From contig CM070635.1 in NCBI GenBank assembly GCA_036346255.1, positions 47,643,715 to 47,707,714 of the forward strand: a stretch of 64,000 nt of DNA, given 5' to 3'. Under the pieces are notes generated by a model that was not told the origin of the DNA, ran no database searches, and worked only from the letters and a program-made list of their open reading frames with translations. Shown one piece after another: positions 34,266 to 46,193 of the stretch. This DNA comes from Ampelocalamus luodianensis (taxonomy: Eukaryota; Streptophyta; Magnoliopsida; Poales; Poaceae). The translations under genes were made by a program, and so were the position numbers. Position 1 is the stretch's first letter. Each line of letters starts with the position of its first letter.

Positions 34266-37200
34266 TATAACATCCCAAGTTTTAGACTTGTGTTTCAAAT
34301 GTAAGAAAATGAGGGGAAATTAAAAACTTTTTTCTTACATCATGTATTTCCTGTGTGTACTAAACAATTATTGTACAAGAGTTATGGAAATACAAAGTCA
34401 CAAGTCTTTTGATCCAAATCTTGATCCTTCAAAAACAATCTTGTCAAACCTTTTGATCATCTCCGGGAAATATTTTTCCTAAGTTATAGGGTTGGTGTGT
34501 GACCCCTCTGAAAAGTTTCACAATTTTCAGGAATTGTTTGAATATTTTGGAGGTCAGTCAAACCCAAATCAAATTCTGGTCAAACTAGGGACCAGCACCT
34601 TGTGAAATTTTTGGAGGAAAATGTATAGCACAAAAACCTCTGCAAAATTTCCACAAGGTCAATAACTCAGCTAACAAGCTCCTGTAAAAATTTCATAATT
34701 TTTGGAGTGAGTTTGCTACCTCAAATAATTCTCCAAAGATCAGCTCTTGATTGGAACTCAGATTTTGAACCCTAGGTCTGAGTCTGACTCGGACTCGAGT
34801 CCGACTCAGCCTATCGGGCTTGGTCGGGCCAGCCGCCCAGACCTCCTCGGGCTCGTTCCTTTTGGGGCCGTTGGATCTCCATTCAGTGCCCCAGACCTCC
34901 CCACTGATCTCAGCGCTTCGGTGTGGTCCAGGCCCTTGGATATCCATCCTGCGGTCAAGACCTCCCCAGGACCTCCCCGTGCGCTCGGACCTCCTCTGCT
35001 CGAGTGATCTGGGACGTCCAGGACCACCCCCAGCGCATCTGGGACGTCTAGGACCTCCCTCGGTCCTGTTTTTCTTCCTCCCGACCTCCTTGAGGTCTGG
35101 TCATCATGGTTTTCACGCGTCTGCCCCTATGTCAGGACCAGAGCAGTTGGGAGCAGTGAGATGTCACCTTTTTGTCCTTGTCAACGGCTCTTTTGGCTGC
35201 CATGAATTTAATACCCTGCAGCTTTAGCCCTAAAAGTCTTCACCTGCTCTGCCACTCGTCCTCCATGCGTGCTCTTGGCAGAGGCATGGACCTTGTTCAT
35301 AGTGAACTGGTCCGAGCCATTGCCAAGCTCCCCGGCTATGTATAGCATGTGGTCTTCTTCCTCCTATTCTTTCTCCATTCCTTGTGTGCTTGAACTCCCT
35401 CGGTGGTGAGTGAGAGCTCCAAGCTCAAGCACCCAAGAACACCACCCCAGAAACCACCATTGTTGGGCTTTGAAGCTCCCTGATGACCAGCCGAGCTCCA
35501 GTGGTCCCAGCATTATTCTTGCCTTCTTCACTGTCATCTTGATCACCTAGAGCTTGCTCTAAGTTAGCTTGGTTCACCATTGCAGAGGTGAACAAGTTGG
35601 GAGCTGCTTTTCGAGGTCGGGATCATCTTCTTCTTCCTCGCCGGCAAGCTCTTCATTGCCGGACTTCGTCGACCTTCTCCAAGCTCCTCCGACCTCCCTG
35701 GTTCCCTCTCTGCCCTCAGGTGCCCTTTCTCTTAGCCAAGCTACCATTTTTCTAGTCGTCGTAGAGCTCGTATCGTTTTTCGTAGTTGGCCGTATTAGAC
35801 TTCTTCCTCTCTCTTCGGCTCACCGGCGTTCCAGACCGTCGCCGCCGTCGAGAGCACATCCTTTAGGTTCTTGACGTTAATTAGATCTCAACCATGTCCT
35901 TGGTTCCCGCCGACGAGCTCCCCGTCGCCGGCGGTGAGCTTTTCTTTAGCTCGGGAGTTTTGCCGTGTCATATTCGGACATGTTCTGTAGTTTAATGTTT
36001 GGCATTAATGTTGTCCGAGGTTGCTCATTAATGCTGTCTTGCCGGCAAAACGCGCGTGCCGCTAAGTCCCAGACCTCCTAGAAGAAATCGTAGCCGTTTA
36101 AGATCACCCCAAGTTAGATCTGTACCGTAGAGTGTTCTCCGTGTAAATTCTTAGTCTCAGGACCTCCTAGAGTAATCTTAGCCGTTAAAAACCTCCATGG
36201 ATTAGCTTTTAGCCGTTGGATCTGGCTCTGTGAGAAAGCTTAAGCGCTAGGACCTCCCCTGGATAGATCCTAGCCGTTCAAGACCTCTTTAAATTCAATC
36301 TGAGCCGCTAGGACCACTCCTGCGCAAAGAGACCTCCTCGTGGTCTTTTTGTAAAGACCACCCCTTAAGACCCCCCCCTCAGGGTCCTCTTTGTAAAAGA
36401 CCACCCCTGGTCTTTTATAAAGAAAGCCTCAGGACCTTCCCCGAGGTCCTCTTTGTAAAAGACCACCCCGGGTCTTTTAAAAAGAGAACCTCTGGACCTC
36501 CCTCCGCGTCGATCTGGACCGTTCAGGATCTCCCTAGATCTAATCTGAGCCGTCCAGATCTCCTCCCGTCAAAACCCTGTCGCATAAGACCTCCTCGCTT
36601 AGATCTTGACCATCCATGACCTCATTCGGTGAGATCCCAACCGTTCAGGACCTCCCCCGCGAGATCTTGACCGCCCAGGACCTCCCTCGTGTAAATCCCA
36701 ACCGTTCAGGACCTCCTTCGCTCGATCGTGACCGTTAAGACCTCCCTTGCGAGATCTTAGCCGTTCAGGACATCCCCCTGGAGATCTTGACCGTCTAGGA
36801 CCTCATCCTTTAGATCCGTAGCTTTAGGACCTCCTCCTCAAGTCTAAACCGTTAGATTTAGATCTAACGGCTGAGACCTCCTCCGTAGATTTAGCCTTAG
36901 GACCTCCTCGAGGTCAAGGTCGCCGATCTTGATCCGACGGTTCCGACCACCTCTAGGTGCGAGGACCTCCTCTGTGTGCGCTGTGCATGCACTGGTCGTG
37001 GCCGTTGGATCTAATCTCAACGGCCCAGACCTCCCCTATGCGGAGAGGTCTCTCGGTGCGCTATACTTCGAGGTCCGTAGCCGTGCGATGAAGGATCGAC
37101 GGCCACGACCTCCCCGTTTCCTTCAGTTCATTTGGACCTCCCCGAGAGCTGGTTTTCAAAGTCTTTTAAATGTTCTAAATTTCAAAAATGCATATCTTTA

Positions 37201-39494
37201 TCATTATAGCTCCGTTTTGAATGAATCAAGTTACAGTAGCTCTGCCATGAAATGAACTTCAATATGAGAATGAATTTAGGCACTGTTTTGTAGCAGAAAA
37301 TGATATAAACTGCATGGACTTGTTTAATATAAAATGGTTGTCTAGAAATTCATTGAAAATTTGTAAAATGCATAACTTTTCCTCTGTATTTCCAAACTGA
37401 GCAAACTCAACATGGTAAACTTTATCTGTAGGCATGCTTTAATATGAACTAGGCCTTGTCCTTATTCATGTTCCTGAAAAGTGATATATGCTAGTTTTAC
37501 AACTTCAAAAAATCATAACTAATTCATTATAACTCCAAATGATGTGAACTCAACTTTGCTGTTCTTAGGATGACCTTAGCTACCTACCATAAAAATTTCA
37601 GATTCCAGATCATTCTAGAAATTTTTGCCATGAACAGTAACCGAAATTAATTTAATTAGGATTTTTCAGGCTGAGAGAACTTAGTTTGGCCATAACTTTT
37701 TCATGCTAAGTTCAAATGGAGTGATTCTTATTTCTAAAATTGTGTAAAATCAACCTCTAGCTGTTGTATAAATTTCATGGGATTTGGATGTCTTTTGCTG
37801 TTGAGTTTTGTTTGGTGTTCTTCGTTCTTATTGGTTTTATCGCCTTTTCGCGTTAGGTTCCGAAGATTATATTGAACCTGAGGATCCTCCTATGCAGCAA
37901 GAACAATTGCAGCAAGGCAAGCAGTTTGATCATGATAATCCCTGTATTTTTAAGTATTTATGTTGTTTGCAAATTCTATGTATGCATTGCTAGTTTGTGT
38001 TAAACTATTGTCGTTAGTTGACCTAGTAGATGCATTTCCTTAGGCAAATGATTATCCTTTACTACCATGAGCCTAGGTTATTGCTGTGATTTAGAGTTCG
38101 TGGATGAGCTCTTGTCACTTAGTAGTTTTGCGGATTAATTGCTTAGCCATGCTTAGTTTCCGGTAGAAATGGACGGTTATCGACTAGTCGATAACCTTGA
38201 TCACATAAAACATATTATCACTTATGATTTCAGCCTTGTGTCATGTTTACTTGTGAAAACTAAAACCTAAAAACAAAATGATTTAGACTTGGGCACAATG
38301 GTATGATTAGTGTGCTTTTGGGTGTGACTGGAATGGTGCCCGGGTCATTAAGTACCGAGTTACTTGCGCCACCGTACTGAGCATTTTGCGTGCTAACCAC
38401 ACTAGAGGGTATGGGACCTCTCTTGACTTAGTACTTTGGTGTGTATTGGCTTCGGGTCGCAGGGAGTCGCAGGAGGGATGGTGTTGGGAGCATTGTAGTG
38501 TCCGAAAGGTTTCCCCCGTGATGGTTGGTTGTCTTTCGGCTTGCAATGTAAGCGTATGGGTTTCTATCCATACGAGCGGCTCGTAGTCAATGCACAATAT
38601 TGGAAAGCATCTCGTAGGACTTAGCCGTGCCAGCATACCTTCGGAAGTGTACTTTGTGGCTTAAAGGCGGTCTGAAGTGTGGGTACATTGGTACACCCCT
38701 GTAGGGTTAAAACTATTCGAATAGCCTCGTCCTAGGTTATGGACACGCTCGGATACGCCCCGTGAGGACTAGATTACAACCTTTTAATTAAAACTTGATG
38801 GGTGGTACGAATCGGGGATTCGTGCTATGTTGTGGTGGCTATTGGGATAGTCACTTCCAGGTGGTTACTTGTATTTATCATTAATTCGCTGTATATTCAA
38901 CATTAAAACAGATTTGCAAACTTGCTTTTAAATGTATTACATTATTGCAAATAAAGTTGGCTTTGTGCAAAATGAGACATATAACCTCCACTTAAATGAG
39001 CCTGCATGTAGTTTATGAACAGGTCTGCTATTCCACACATCAGTCTTGCGAGTACCTTGTGTACTCATTGTTCTTGCTTAAATGTGAATTGTTGCAGAGG
39101 AAGAAGGTGAGCTCGAAGGGCCTCACTTTTGTGAGCTGTGTTGTGGTAGCTTGCGGGGCGACTAGCTTGGCGGCCCGGTCGGTTGCCTTGTGGGTTGTGT
39201 TGGCTAACCGGTCGACTTTTGTTCTTAGCCATCTTATGGCGCTTTTGCTTCATTGTCATTCTTGTATATTGTGTTATTTGGCCTGGTCGGCTCTTTTGTA
39301 ATAACTTTACTTTATGTATGTCGTTGTTGAACTTAGTGTTAATTGTTGTATGGAAATGATGTATGATTTTGTGATGATGAGCGTGTGTTGCAATTCTGGG
39401 AAGCACATGTCCATCGAGGCTTTGGATATTTGATTAGTAATGCTAGAACCATATGGAGGTTAAGTATTACTAGTTAAATACCCGGGTCCTCACA
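34266..39494 (+). mobile_element. 5.2-kb solo-LTR-like insertion in the antisense gene
   Basis: It starts TATAACATCC (TG mutated to TA) and ends GGGTCCTCACA, flanked by GACGC / GATGC (one mismatch). Removing it restores the reading of the antisense gene. Both ends and the region 38160-38760 are homologous, in opposite orientation, to the insertion at 17465-21540, including CTATTCGAATAG. It is about 1.1 kb longer, chiefly because of an AGGACCTCC-rich minisatellite (36020-37150). No gag-pol and no internal LTR boundary were seen. At 5.2 kb it would be an exceptionally long LTR, or a non-autonomous element whose internal part is unrecognised. Confidence 0.8.
36020..37150. repeat. diverged minisatellite based on GACCTCC
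   Basis: The heptamer GACCTCC (or close variants) recurs several dozen times at irregular 25-45-bp spacing. It usually appears as GATCTTGACCGTTCAGGACCTC or TAGCCGTTNNGACCTCC. At 36330-36490 a related hairpin-forming block repeats GACCACCCCNGGTCTTTT. The phrase also occurs more sparsely at 34840-35110, so the whole GC-rich half of the LTR was probably built by amplification of this unit. No coding signal. Confidence 0.8.
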
Positions 39495-40302
39495 GATGCT
39501 AAACTTCGGGAGCGTCAACTTCTAGCCGAAGGCGCACCTCCTCCAGTACTTTCCTGCTCCGACGGCCCGGAACCGGTGGGAGACCGATTGGACACGGAGG
39601 TGGTTCTACCACAAGTGCCCCTCCGACGCCGGTCTTTGCTCCGCTGGTGGTCCAATTTAGCTTATTTCCTCCCTGGCCATTGATCTCTCCGGGAGGGAGG
39701 AGGCGCTTCTCCGCGTGCTACTGAGCGTGACGTGGAGGTTGTCCATAAGGGATCTTGTGGAGGAGTTTTGCATGCTCCGATTGTGGCCGCTGGCCCGGGG
39801 TTGGAGCGTGAAGCTCGGTAAACCAAGGGATGGTGTTCCCCCCTTCTAGTTGGGGGACCATTCAGGTGGTAATCTCGGCCGTTGTCTTTTGTAATGCTTT
39901 GTATTTGCTTCGCTGACCCCCTTGTAGTGCTGCCCATTAACGAGGTCGAGCGTGTTGCGGAGCTATTTCTTGGTCCCTACATCGGGGAGGAGCACGCGAA
40001 GTGGGGTTTGGTAGTGCGTGAGGCTCGCGTGAACAGGGTGTACATGGATCCTTTGGTTTGCCTGGTGGAGCGCTCGGATCCCGACGGGGAAGAGGAAGCA
40101 GGTTCATGGGCCCGAGGACTTGGAGGGCCAAGGGCCGATTAACGAGATGCCCTTGCGGGCCATCGGTGTCGGTGGTGCGGACTACTCCAGGCCTGCTGGG
40201 CAGGGCGAGGTGGGTCTGGCATCGAAGAGAGTGCCACGAGCTCCCAAGGCTCTGAGGGAAGTGAGCAGCCCAGCGAGCTCTTCGTCAACGACGCTGCTGG
40301 TT
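39495..40302 (+). pseudogene. antisense gene of the Tat element, middle part
   Basis: After the inserted LTR the antisense frame resumes. It contains KAHLLQYFPAPTARNRW, TDWTRRWFYHKCPSDAG and ALLRVLLSVTWRLSIRDL, typical of the second half of the PF04195 domain (W-x-x-R-W-F-Y). Two in-frame TAGs occur (after SVNF and after GGPI). A 3' splice-like TTGTAG at 39927 precedes a second open block, INEVERVAELFLGPYIGEEH then VYMDPLVCLVERSDPDGEEE, suggesting an intron at about 39850-39928. The block ends in Gly/Ala/Ser-rich sequence at the TGGTT duplication of the next inserted LTR. Confidence 0.65.
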
Positions 40303-43300
40303 TGTCGAACCCGGGAACGAAGGATCCCGAATTCTCTGTGTTCAAACACCACCCAGATTTCCGGTGTACACGCTCACAAAATGAATATCACATTCATATC
40401 ACGAAACGTAATTGGCATTAAATAAATAATCGTTTAATACAAATGAGTCCGAATAATAATATCAAATGTCAAATGATAAACACAATGGAAATAACAATAA
40501 TAGTGGGAGCCACACGATGCGCCACGAGCAATCGTGCAGGTCGAAAGGCCTACTCGTCCGGTCCTCACCGTCAATATAGCGATCTTCTCCGAATAAGATT
40601 TATTCAAGAAGAGTGAGCACTACTACCGTGCTCGCAAGTCACACCCAATATTGAATTTAAATGCATGCATAAGGAAACAAGTGAGTATGGCAGGGTTGTT
40701 TTGCATAAACAAGATTTTCGGGCTTGAATAAGTATAGTAGTTTCTAAGGCGCTTTTATACTATGGATAAAATCATATTTTGAAATGACAATGATATAATG
40801 TGGATAACCTCCAATGATAAAGTGAAGGATCCTCCTAACACTTGGCTTCCCGCCCAAATTTTCATAAGGATTAACCATCCTCATCATTTAATAAAGCATT
40901 TAAAACCAAAAACAATTTAACTTTAAGTGGCCTGCTAGCATGTCCATGACCATGACGCGCTATTCGAATAGTTTCTACTCTGCAGAGTTGGTACAACTTT
41001 ACCCACACGAGGTGACATGCTCGTTATGTCGGCCAATTCACGCTTCCGTAGGCGTGTGACTGAGCAATTACCATGAGGCCTTTACAATGTTTTATCCTAG
41101 TACATTCATGCCCGCTAAGGTTTCGCTCCTTTGAACTGACCGCCCTCGGAAGCCCTCTGCGCCAAGTGGGAATAAAACGCCTAACCGACACCCACAAAAT
41201 CACATGACATAAATATACTAGGATATCACAAATTAGTTAGCCAAATCCTGCCCATACAGACATGTGGTGGTACGTTATGGCATAGCAATAAGCGGCTCAA
41301 AGACCGGTCCTCAATTGACTTGGCGTCATTCCTTCAACCCATGGGCCTTGATCTTAACCAGATCAAACCCGTGCATAAACTGCACCCACCATTCGACCAT
41401 TTCGCCAAGTCCAAACCCATTTTGGTTTTATTTTGAATAAAACTTCATTTATAAACTCATGTGGTAAAACAATACCACAATATCAAGTTTGAAAACAATT
41501 TGTAGAAATCGTGTAAACCCTCCCAAATTCTCAAATGTGGACTAAGCTTGGCTAAGCATATATTTGAATTTTGTAATATTTTGCCTATGGTATCAAGGTA
41601 GTCGATACAACATTCAAATTTGGCCATACAATAACATATGGAATTAACTATATGTAAAACAGATATTAAAATATTTATAACAACATATGCATGCAATAAG
41701 GAATTTAAAAACTGAAAATAACTTAAAATAATAGGGGCAATATGGTCAATGGTGTAACTTGCCTTGGTCGATGTCTTGGAATTCTAAATCTTGATTGATC
41801 GAACTCTCCGAGTCGCCAAATTCTATACTGAAAATACGACAAATTCAATATGCAAATTCAAATAAATTAAAAACATAGCTCAAATTAACTCCAAACTGAA
41901 ATATTTTGGTTTAGTTAGCTAGATTATAATTTATATAAATTTTGCAATTTGAAACACCTAATTTGGAGTTCATATGCAAAAGTTATGAATTTTGAAGTTT
42001 ATATCTAAATCAAATTTTATTGAATTTCGAATTATTTTTCCTCATCGAAAATCCATTTATTGCGCAATGATTACATCAGCTACAGATTTCGAGATTAAAA
42101 GAATTAAAATTAAATTCGACAGCGGGCCCTAAGTGTCGCTGACTTCTACCATGTGGACCAAGTCCATCGAGCTTTGGGACGACGGCGCGGTGGACCACGC
42201 CACGGTGCGCGTGTGCGTGGTGCCGACATGGTGCCACGCGGCCGTGTCGCGAGGTGGCGCGACAGTGGTGAACGCGTGGCGCGCCACGCGTCGGCGTCGG
42301 GTGGGCGGCGCGCACGGTGACCAAGGAACCGCGATCGGCGCGCGCCATGCCACGGCGAGAGGCTAGAAAGGAAGAACAGGCGACGAGGAGCATGTTGGTT
42401 ACCGAGGTGGTGCGAGGGAGTGAAGGTATCGCCGGCGACGAAGGAGAAGGCGGCGGCGAGGTATCGTCGTCGTCGAGGTTGAGGTCCCCGCGGCTCCCGG
42501 GCGAAGTGGAGGTGACCACCGGGTTCGCAAGAGGATGACGATGCCGACGGCGCGACGCGAGGACGCGGCGGTGTCGGCGGCAGTGGGAATGAAGCTCCAA
42601 GTTTCACAGTTGCCGGCGACGAAAACTTCAATTCAAGGCGCTAGAGACGAAACGAGTGGCAATGGTTGGTGGCGTTGGGACCGGTGGGGAAATGCGCACC
42701 GGGCTTCCTTTATAGGCATCGGAAGCTCCGGCGTGGAGGAGGTGGGGGTCATGGCGGCGATTTCGGCGACGTGGGTGAAACCGCGCGAGAAATGGGAAGA
42801 AGGTGGGAATGGGCGGTTGGCGCGGCGGTTGCGCGCACGCCCTTGCGTGAGAAGGGGAGGGAATCGTGGCGAGACCGAGCTCCAGCTGGGCGAATGGCGG
42901 CCCGACTCGGCCGCAAGAAGAAGGAGCGAGGAAGAAGACGAACGGCCGTTGGATTTGATCCAACGGTTGGGGCTAAATGAGTAGAAGGGCGTGGAGGAGT
43001 CCCGCCGAGAATTTAGATTGAAGGGTTTAGATTAGAAGGTTTTAAGTCTCCGGCGATGCACGTAAGATCTCGCCATTAGATTAAGATCGCACGCTCATAT
43101 TGATGGTGTCATTCGGACGGTGCGGCGCCACGAGATCTTGATCGTTGATGCCGATCCAGCGGTGGAGATAAGACGAGGCGCGTGTGGAGGCGCGTCGCGC
43201 TGGATTTTAATCCAACGGTGGATGAGGAGGTGGGAGAGAGTGCAGTGCTGGTCAGTGTGGGCACAGCGAGGGAAATTGGGCCGAGCCTTCTGGTTTCTAC

Positions 43301-43589
43301 CAAACACTGCTTAGAGATTTTCTTTGCTTTTCTATTTGTTTTAATTTCGATAAATCATTTAGGCTTTAGAAAATAGCAAAATACTTCCAAAATTATGGAA
43401 AAATTCACGAAATTCCATACTCATTTTGGACTTAATAAAATTATTTCCAACTATTTGTTGGCTTTTAATTTTGCAAACAAATTTGTTTTAGCTTTAAAAT
43501 ATTTATAAAAAGCTTTTGAAAATTCAGGAAAATCCACAAACATAAATAAACTTTTAAACTTTACTGAAATTGAAAATTGGGCTGTTACA
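40303..43589 (-). mobile_element. 3.3-kb solo-LTR-like insertion with exact TGGTT duplication
   Basis: TGTCGAACCC ... GGGCTGTTACA is flanked by TGGTT at 40298-40302 and 43590-43594. In sense orientation (minus strand) it starts TGTAACAGCCC. No gag-pol and no second LTR are visible. The block CTATTCGAATAGTTTCTAC with TACAACTTTACCCACACG (40961-41008) is shared with the other long LTRs of the window. Its GC-rich right half (42120-43290) yields overlapping long frames on both strands that I regard as artefacts. The exact duplication suggests a comparatively recent insertion. Confidence 0.88.
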
Positions 43590-43594
43590 TGGTT

Positions 43595-44338
43595 GCCCCG
43601 CGGGTTGGAGCTACGGAGGAGGTAGCGAGCTCCTTTGGGATAGCGAGCCTGCCCCTCAAAGAAGTGTCCACCGGGACACCTTCGTAGGTGTACGGCCGGG
43701 GCACCGAGGATACCCGGGAGGAGGTGCCCAACCTTGGCCGCGACGCGACTGGTTGTTTTCTCGCCCCCATTTTTTCTTTTTTTACTTGGCTAATTTGCCG
43801 CCACAGTGCGCAGAGTGGATCATCGAAGTGGGTAGTGTTAGCGGGGCTGGCCCCGAGGCTAGGAGGACTACTAGGGGCTCCAATGCTGGGAGGCACCAGG
43901 ATGACCCTGTTGGCAAGGCGTTTGAGGGGGACTAGGGCACCGAGCGGGTCGAGGCTGGGCACCACCGACGTTGGTCTGTTGTGTACCTTGGACTTTAAGG
44001 TTAGTCCCGGGGCGGCGGCTGTTTGCGAGGAGGTGGCTCGCTTTGCCACCCCATCATGCCTATCGGAGCTCTTCCAGCGCATGCCCGCGGATAAGATGTT
44101 TCGGTGTATCGAGGCGAACACGGTGAGAGTTAGTTTTCTATCTTTTTCTCTTTTTTATACTTTCTTTTTTACGGTGGGCTTTGCACAGACCTTGATGTTG
44201 TCCCGAGCGCTCGAGGAGGATATCCAGCACGGCTATGTAGAGATCCAGGAGCGTGTTGATGCGGAGCATGCGTAGAGCGAATCCCTAGGCCTCGAGCGCT
44301 CTGCTTGTGCCGAGAAGGCGAAGGGGCTGGAGACTCGG
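43595..44338 (+). pseudogene. antisense gene of the Tat element, third part with intron
   Basis: Open segments include EEVASSFGIASLPLKEV and, after CCGCCACAG (3' splice-like), the Gly/Arg/Leu-rich GLAPRLGGLLGAPMLGG and the block SPGAAAVCEEVARFATPSC, then LFQRMPADKMFRCIEANT. Directly after this GTGAGAG opens a 66-bp intron (44123-44188) with a long pyrimidine tract and a TTTGCACAG acceptor, followed by LMLSRALEEDIQHGYVEIQE and a TAG. Intron-like breaks in the plus orientation, antisense to the element RNA, indicate an independently transcribed and spliced gene. The segment ends where an LTR with TGAAAGCATC start is inserted. Confidence 0.65.
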
Positions 44339-46193
44339 TGAAAGCATCTAGGCCCCTAAAAGTTTGGTTTGGTAATTAATGACATTATGTGATATAGGAC
44401 TAACATGTTTATTGAGTATTTAAAAAGGCTCAGTACCAGTGATGAATACAACAACATGGAGATGCATGCTAAAGGTCAACATGAAGATCAATATGATTCA
44501 AAGACAAGGTACAAGTAGTCTAGGATCCTTTTTGGTTTACCGGTCTTAGGAGAAAAGGTTGGAAGATCGGATTTTTGGTTAAATGCCATACTATTAAGAG
44601 GGATCATGACTAGTAGCTTGATAGTGTGTTCTTGTGTTATTTAGATCAATCTAGGATCATGCATGCACTTAGAGTTTGTTTTGAAAAGGCAAAATACTAT
44701 TTTTCTCTGAAATTCGGTAGTACCGTAGTATATTTGAGCGGTAGTACCGGAGTTTCTTTGTCGGAACTACCGGTGGATGTTCGGACCGTCCGAACGGATG
44801 ATCCAATCGTGTGGTTAAGACCTATGGCCCGAACGTCTAATCAAATTTGAGTCGTCCATGTGTTCGGTCCGATCAGGCAAAGCTGATCTGGTCGTTCTTG
44901 ACTTAGCGGTAGTACCAGCGTTCTTGTTGTGAAACTACCACATCACAGTAGCACCGAACAATTCGTGGCACGTTTTTTACAGAACGACACTTTTCTAGAG
45001 TTGGTTTGCTCTTGGATCGTCCGGTAGTACCGAAGTGATACTTGCGGAACTACCGCATCTCGGTAGTACCTCTATTTATAGTGGTACATGTTTTATAGAG
45101 AGTCGCTCTTTTGGCCTTGTTTTGCTCTCTCGGGAGTGCGATAGTACCGCAGTGCTTTTAGTGCAACTACCGCACATCAGAAGTTCTGAGTTTTATTCAG
45201 CGGTATGTATTTTCCAGTAAGGGTCATTCTTGACCTCAATTGGAAGCGATCGTACCGCCCTATTTAAACGGAATGACCGATGTTCGGAACTACCGCATAA
45301 TAGTTGGCGGTAGTACCGCGCCGTTTTCTTCAACAGTTCTGTCAGAGCAGTTAATGCATCTATGCTAGCCGTTGATGGACATTTTGGGAAGGAGCGGTAG
45401 TACTGGCCGTTCAATGGTGGTACTACCACATTTGCTAAAAATTTATGTATCTTGCTCCCAACGGTCGTATTTTGTTTGTGGGGATATAAATACGCCTCCA
45501 CCAGCTCTTACCTCTTAAACAGTGTTAGAGCTTTCATATTTACATCCTTGAGCTTAGAGCATTCACTCCACACCTCATACACTCAATTGCATTCATTGTG
45601 AGGTTGTTGAGCAAAATTCAAGTCCATTCATTCTAGTTTGATCCTTGGCACTTGATCGTCGTCAAGCAAAGATTGTGGTTCATTACTCTTGGTGTTTCTT
45701 AACACTTAGACAGCTTGGCGTAAGTTCACACGGTGATCTCTTCAAGAAGATTGTGAAGAGGCCCGGTGGCAAATTGTGATTGGTTCGGTGTTCGCCATCT
45801 TCGAGGAGAGGAAGAACAACCACTAGTGAAATCGAGGGAAGGCTAAATTTGTGGAGCCAGCTTGATTGGTTCAAGCTTCCTCAACGTGGACTAGTGAAGA
45901 CCGATAAGTCTTCGATACCACGGAAAAAAACTCCTTTGTCTTCATTGTGGTTAATTCTTATCTTTACTTTATGTATTTACAATTCTAGCAATAATCTTGT
46001 GCAAGCTTTGCTTAACTAGAATTGAATTTAGTATTATCATTAGTTCTTTATTGTCTTTAGTAGCATAGTAGTTCTATCTTCTTAATTGTGTTAGAAAACC
46101 TTGTTAGGACTATCTTGCTTAAAGTTTTAAAATAATCAATCATTTTAAAAACCTCCTATTCACCCCCTCTAGTCGGTTATCCTTGATCCTACA
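44339..46193 (+). mobile_element. solo LTR of a copia (SIRE-like) element
   Basis: The start TGAAAGCATCTAGGCCCC and the end GTCGGTTATCCTTGATCCTACA are characteristic of a large copia LTR family (SIRE/Maximus type) common in grasses. Flanks are CTCGG and CCCAG, which differ at two transition positions, so the duplication is only tentative. The body contains about ten GGTAGTACCG-like palindromes (44705-45430). No internal copia genes are present. Family assignment is from memory of the terminal sequence. Confidence 0.75.
44700..45435. repeat. dispersed GGTAGTACCG palindromes in the copia LTR
   Basis: GGTAGTACCG or one-base variants occur at about 44707, 44741, 44910, 45014, 45062, 45143, 45307, 45394 and 45417, usually paired with GGAACTACCG within 40 bp. 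The spacing is irregular, so this is a dispersed motif cluster rather than a tandem repeat. Confidence 0.8.

Noticed and set aside
33513..34278. Minus-strand open frames opposite the antisense gene
   Set aside because: Shadow frames of the plus-strand PF04195-like exon. The plus frame has the recognisable domain and the promoter.
42076..43307. Several open frames up to 174 codons on both strands
   Set aside because: GC-rich half of a solo LTR with exact target-site duplications; frames overlap on both strands and none shows a domain.
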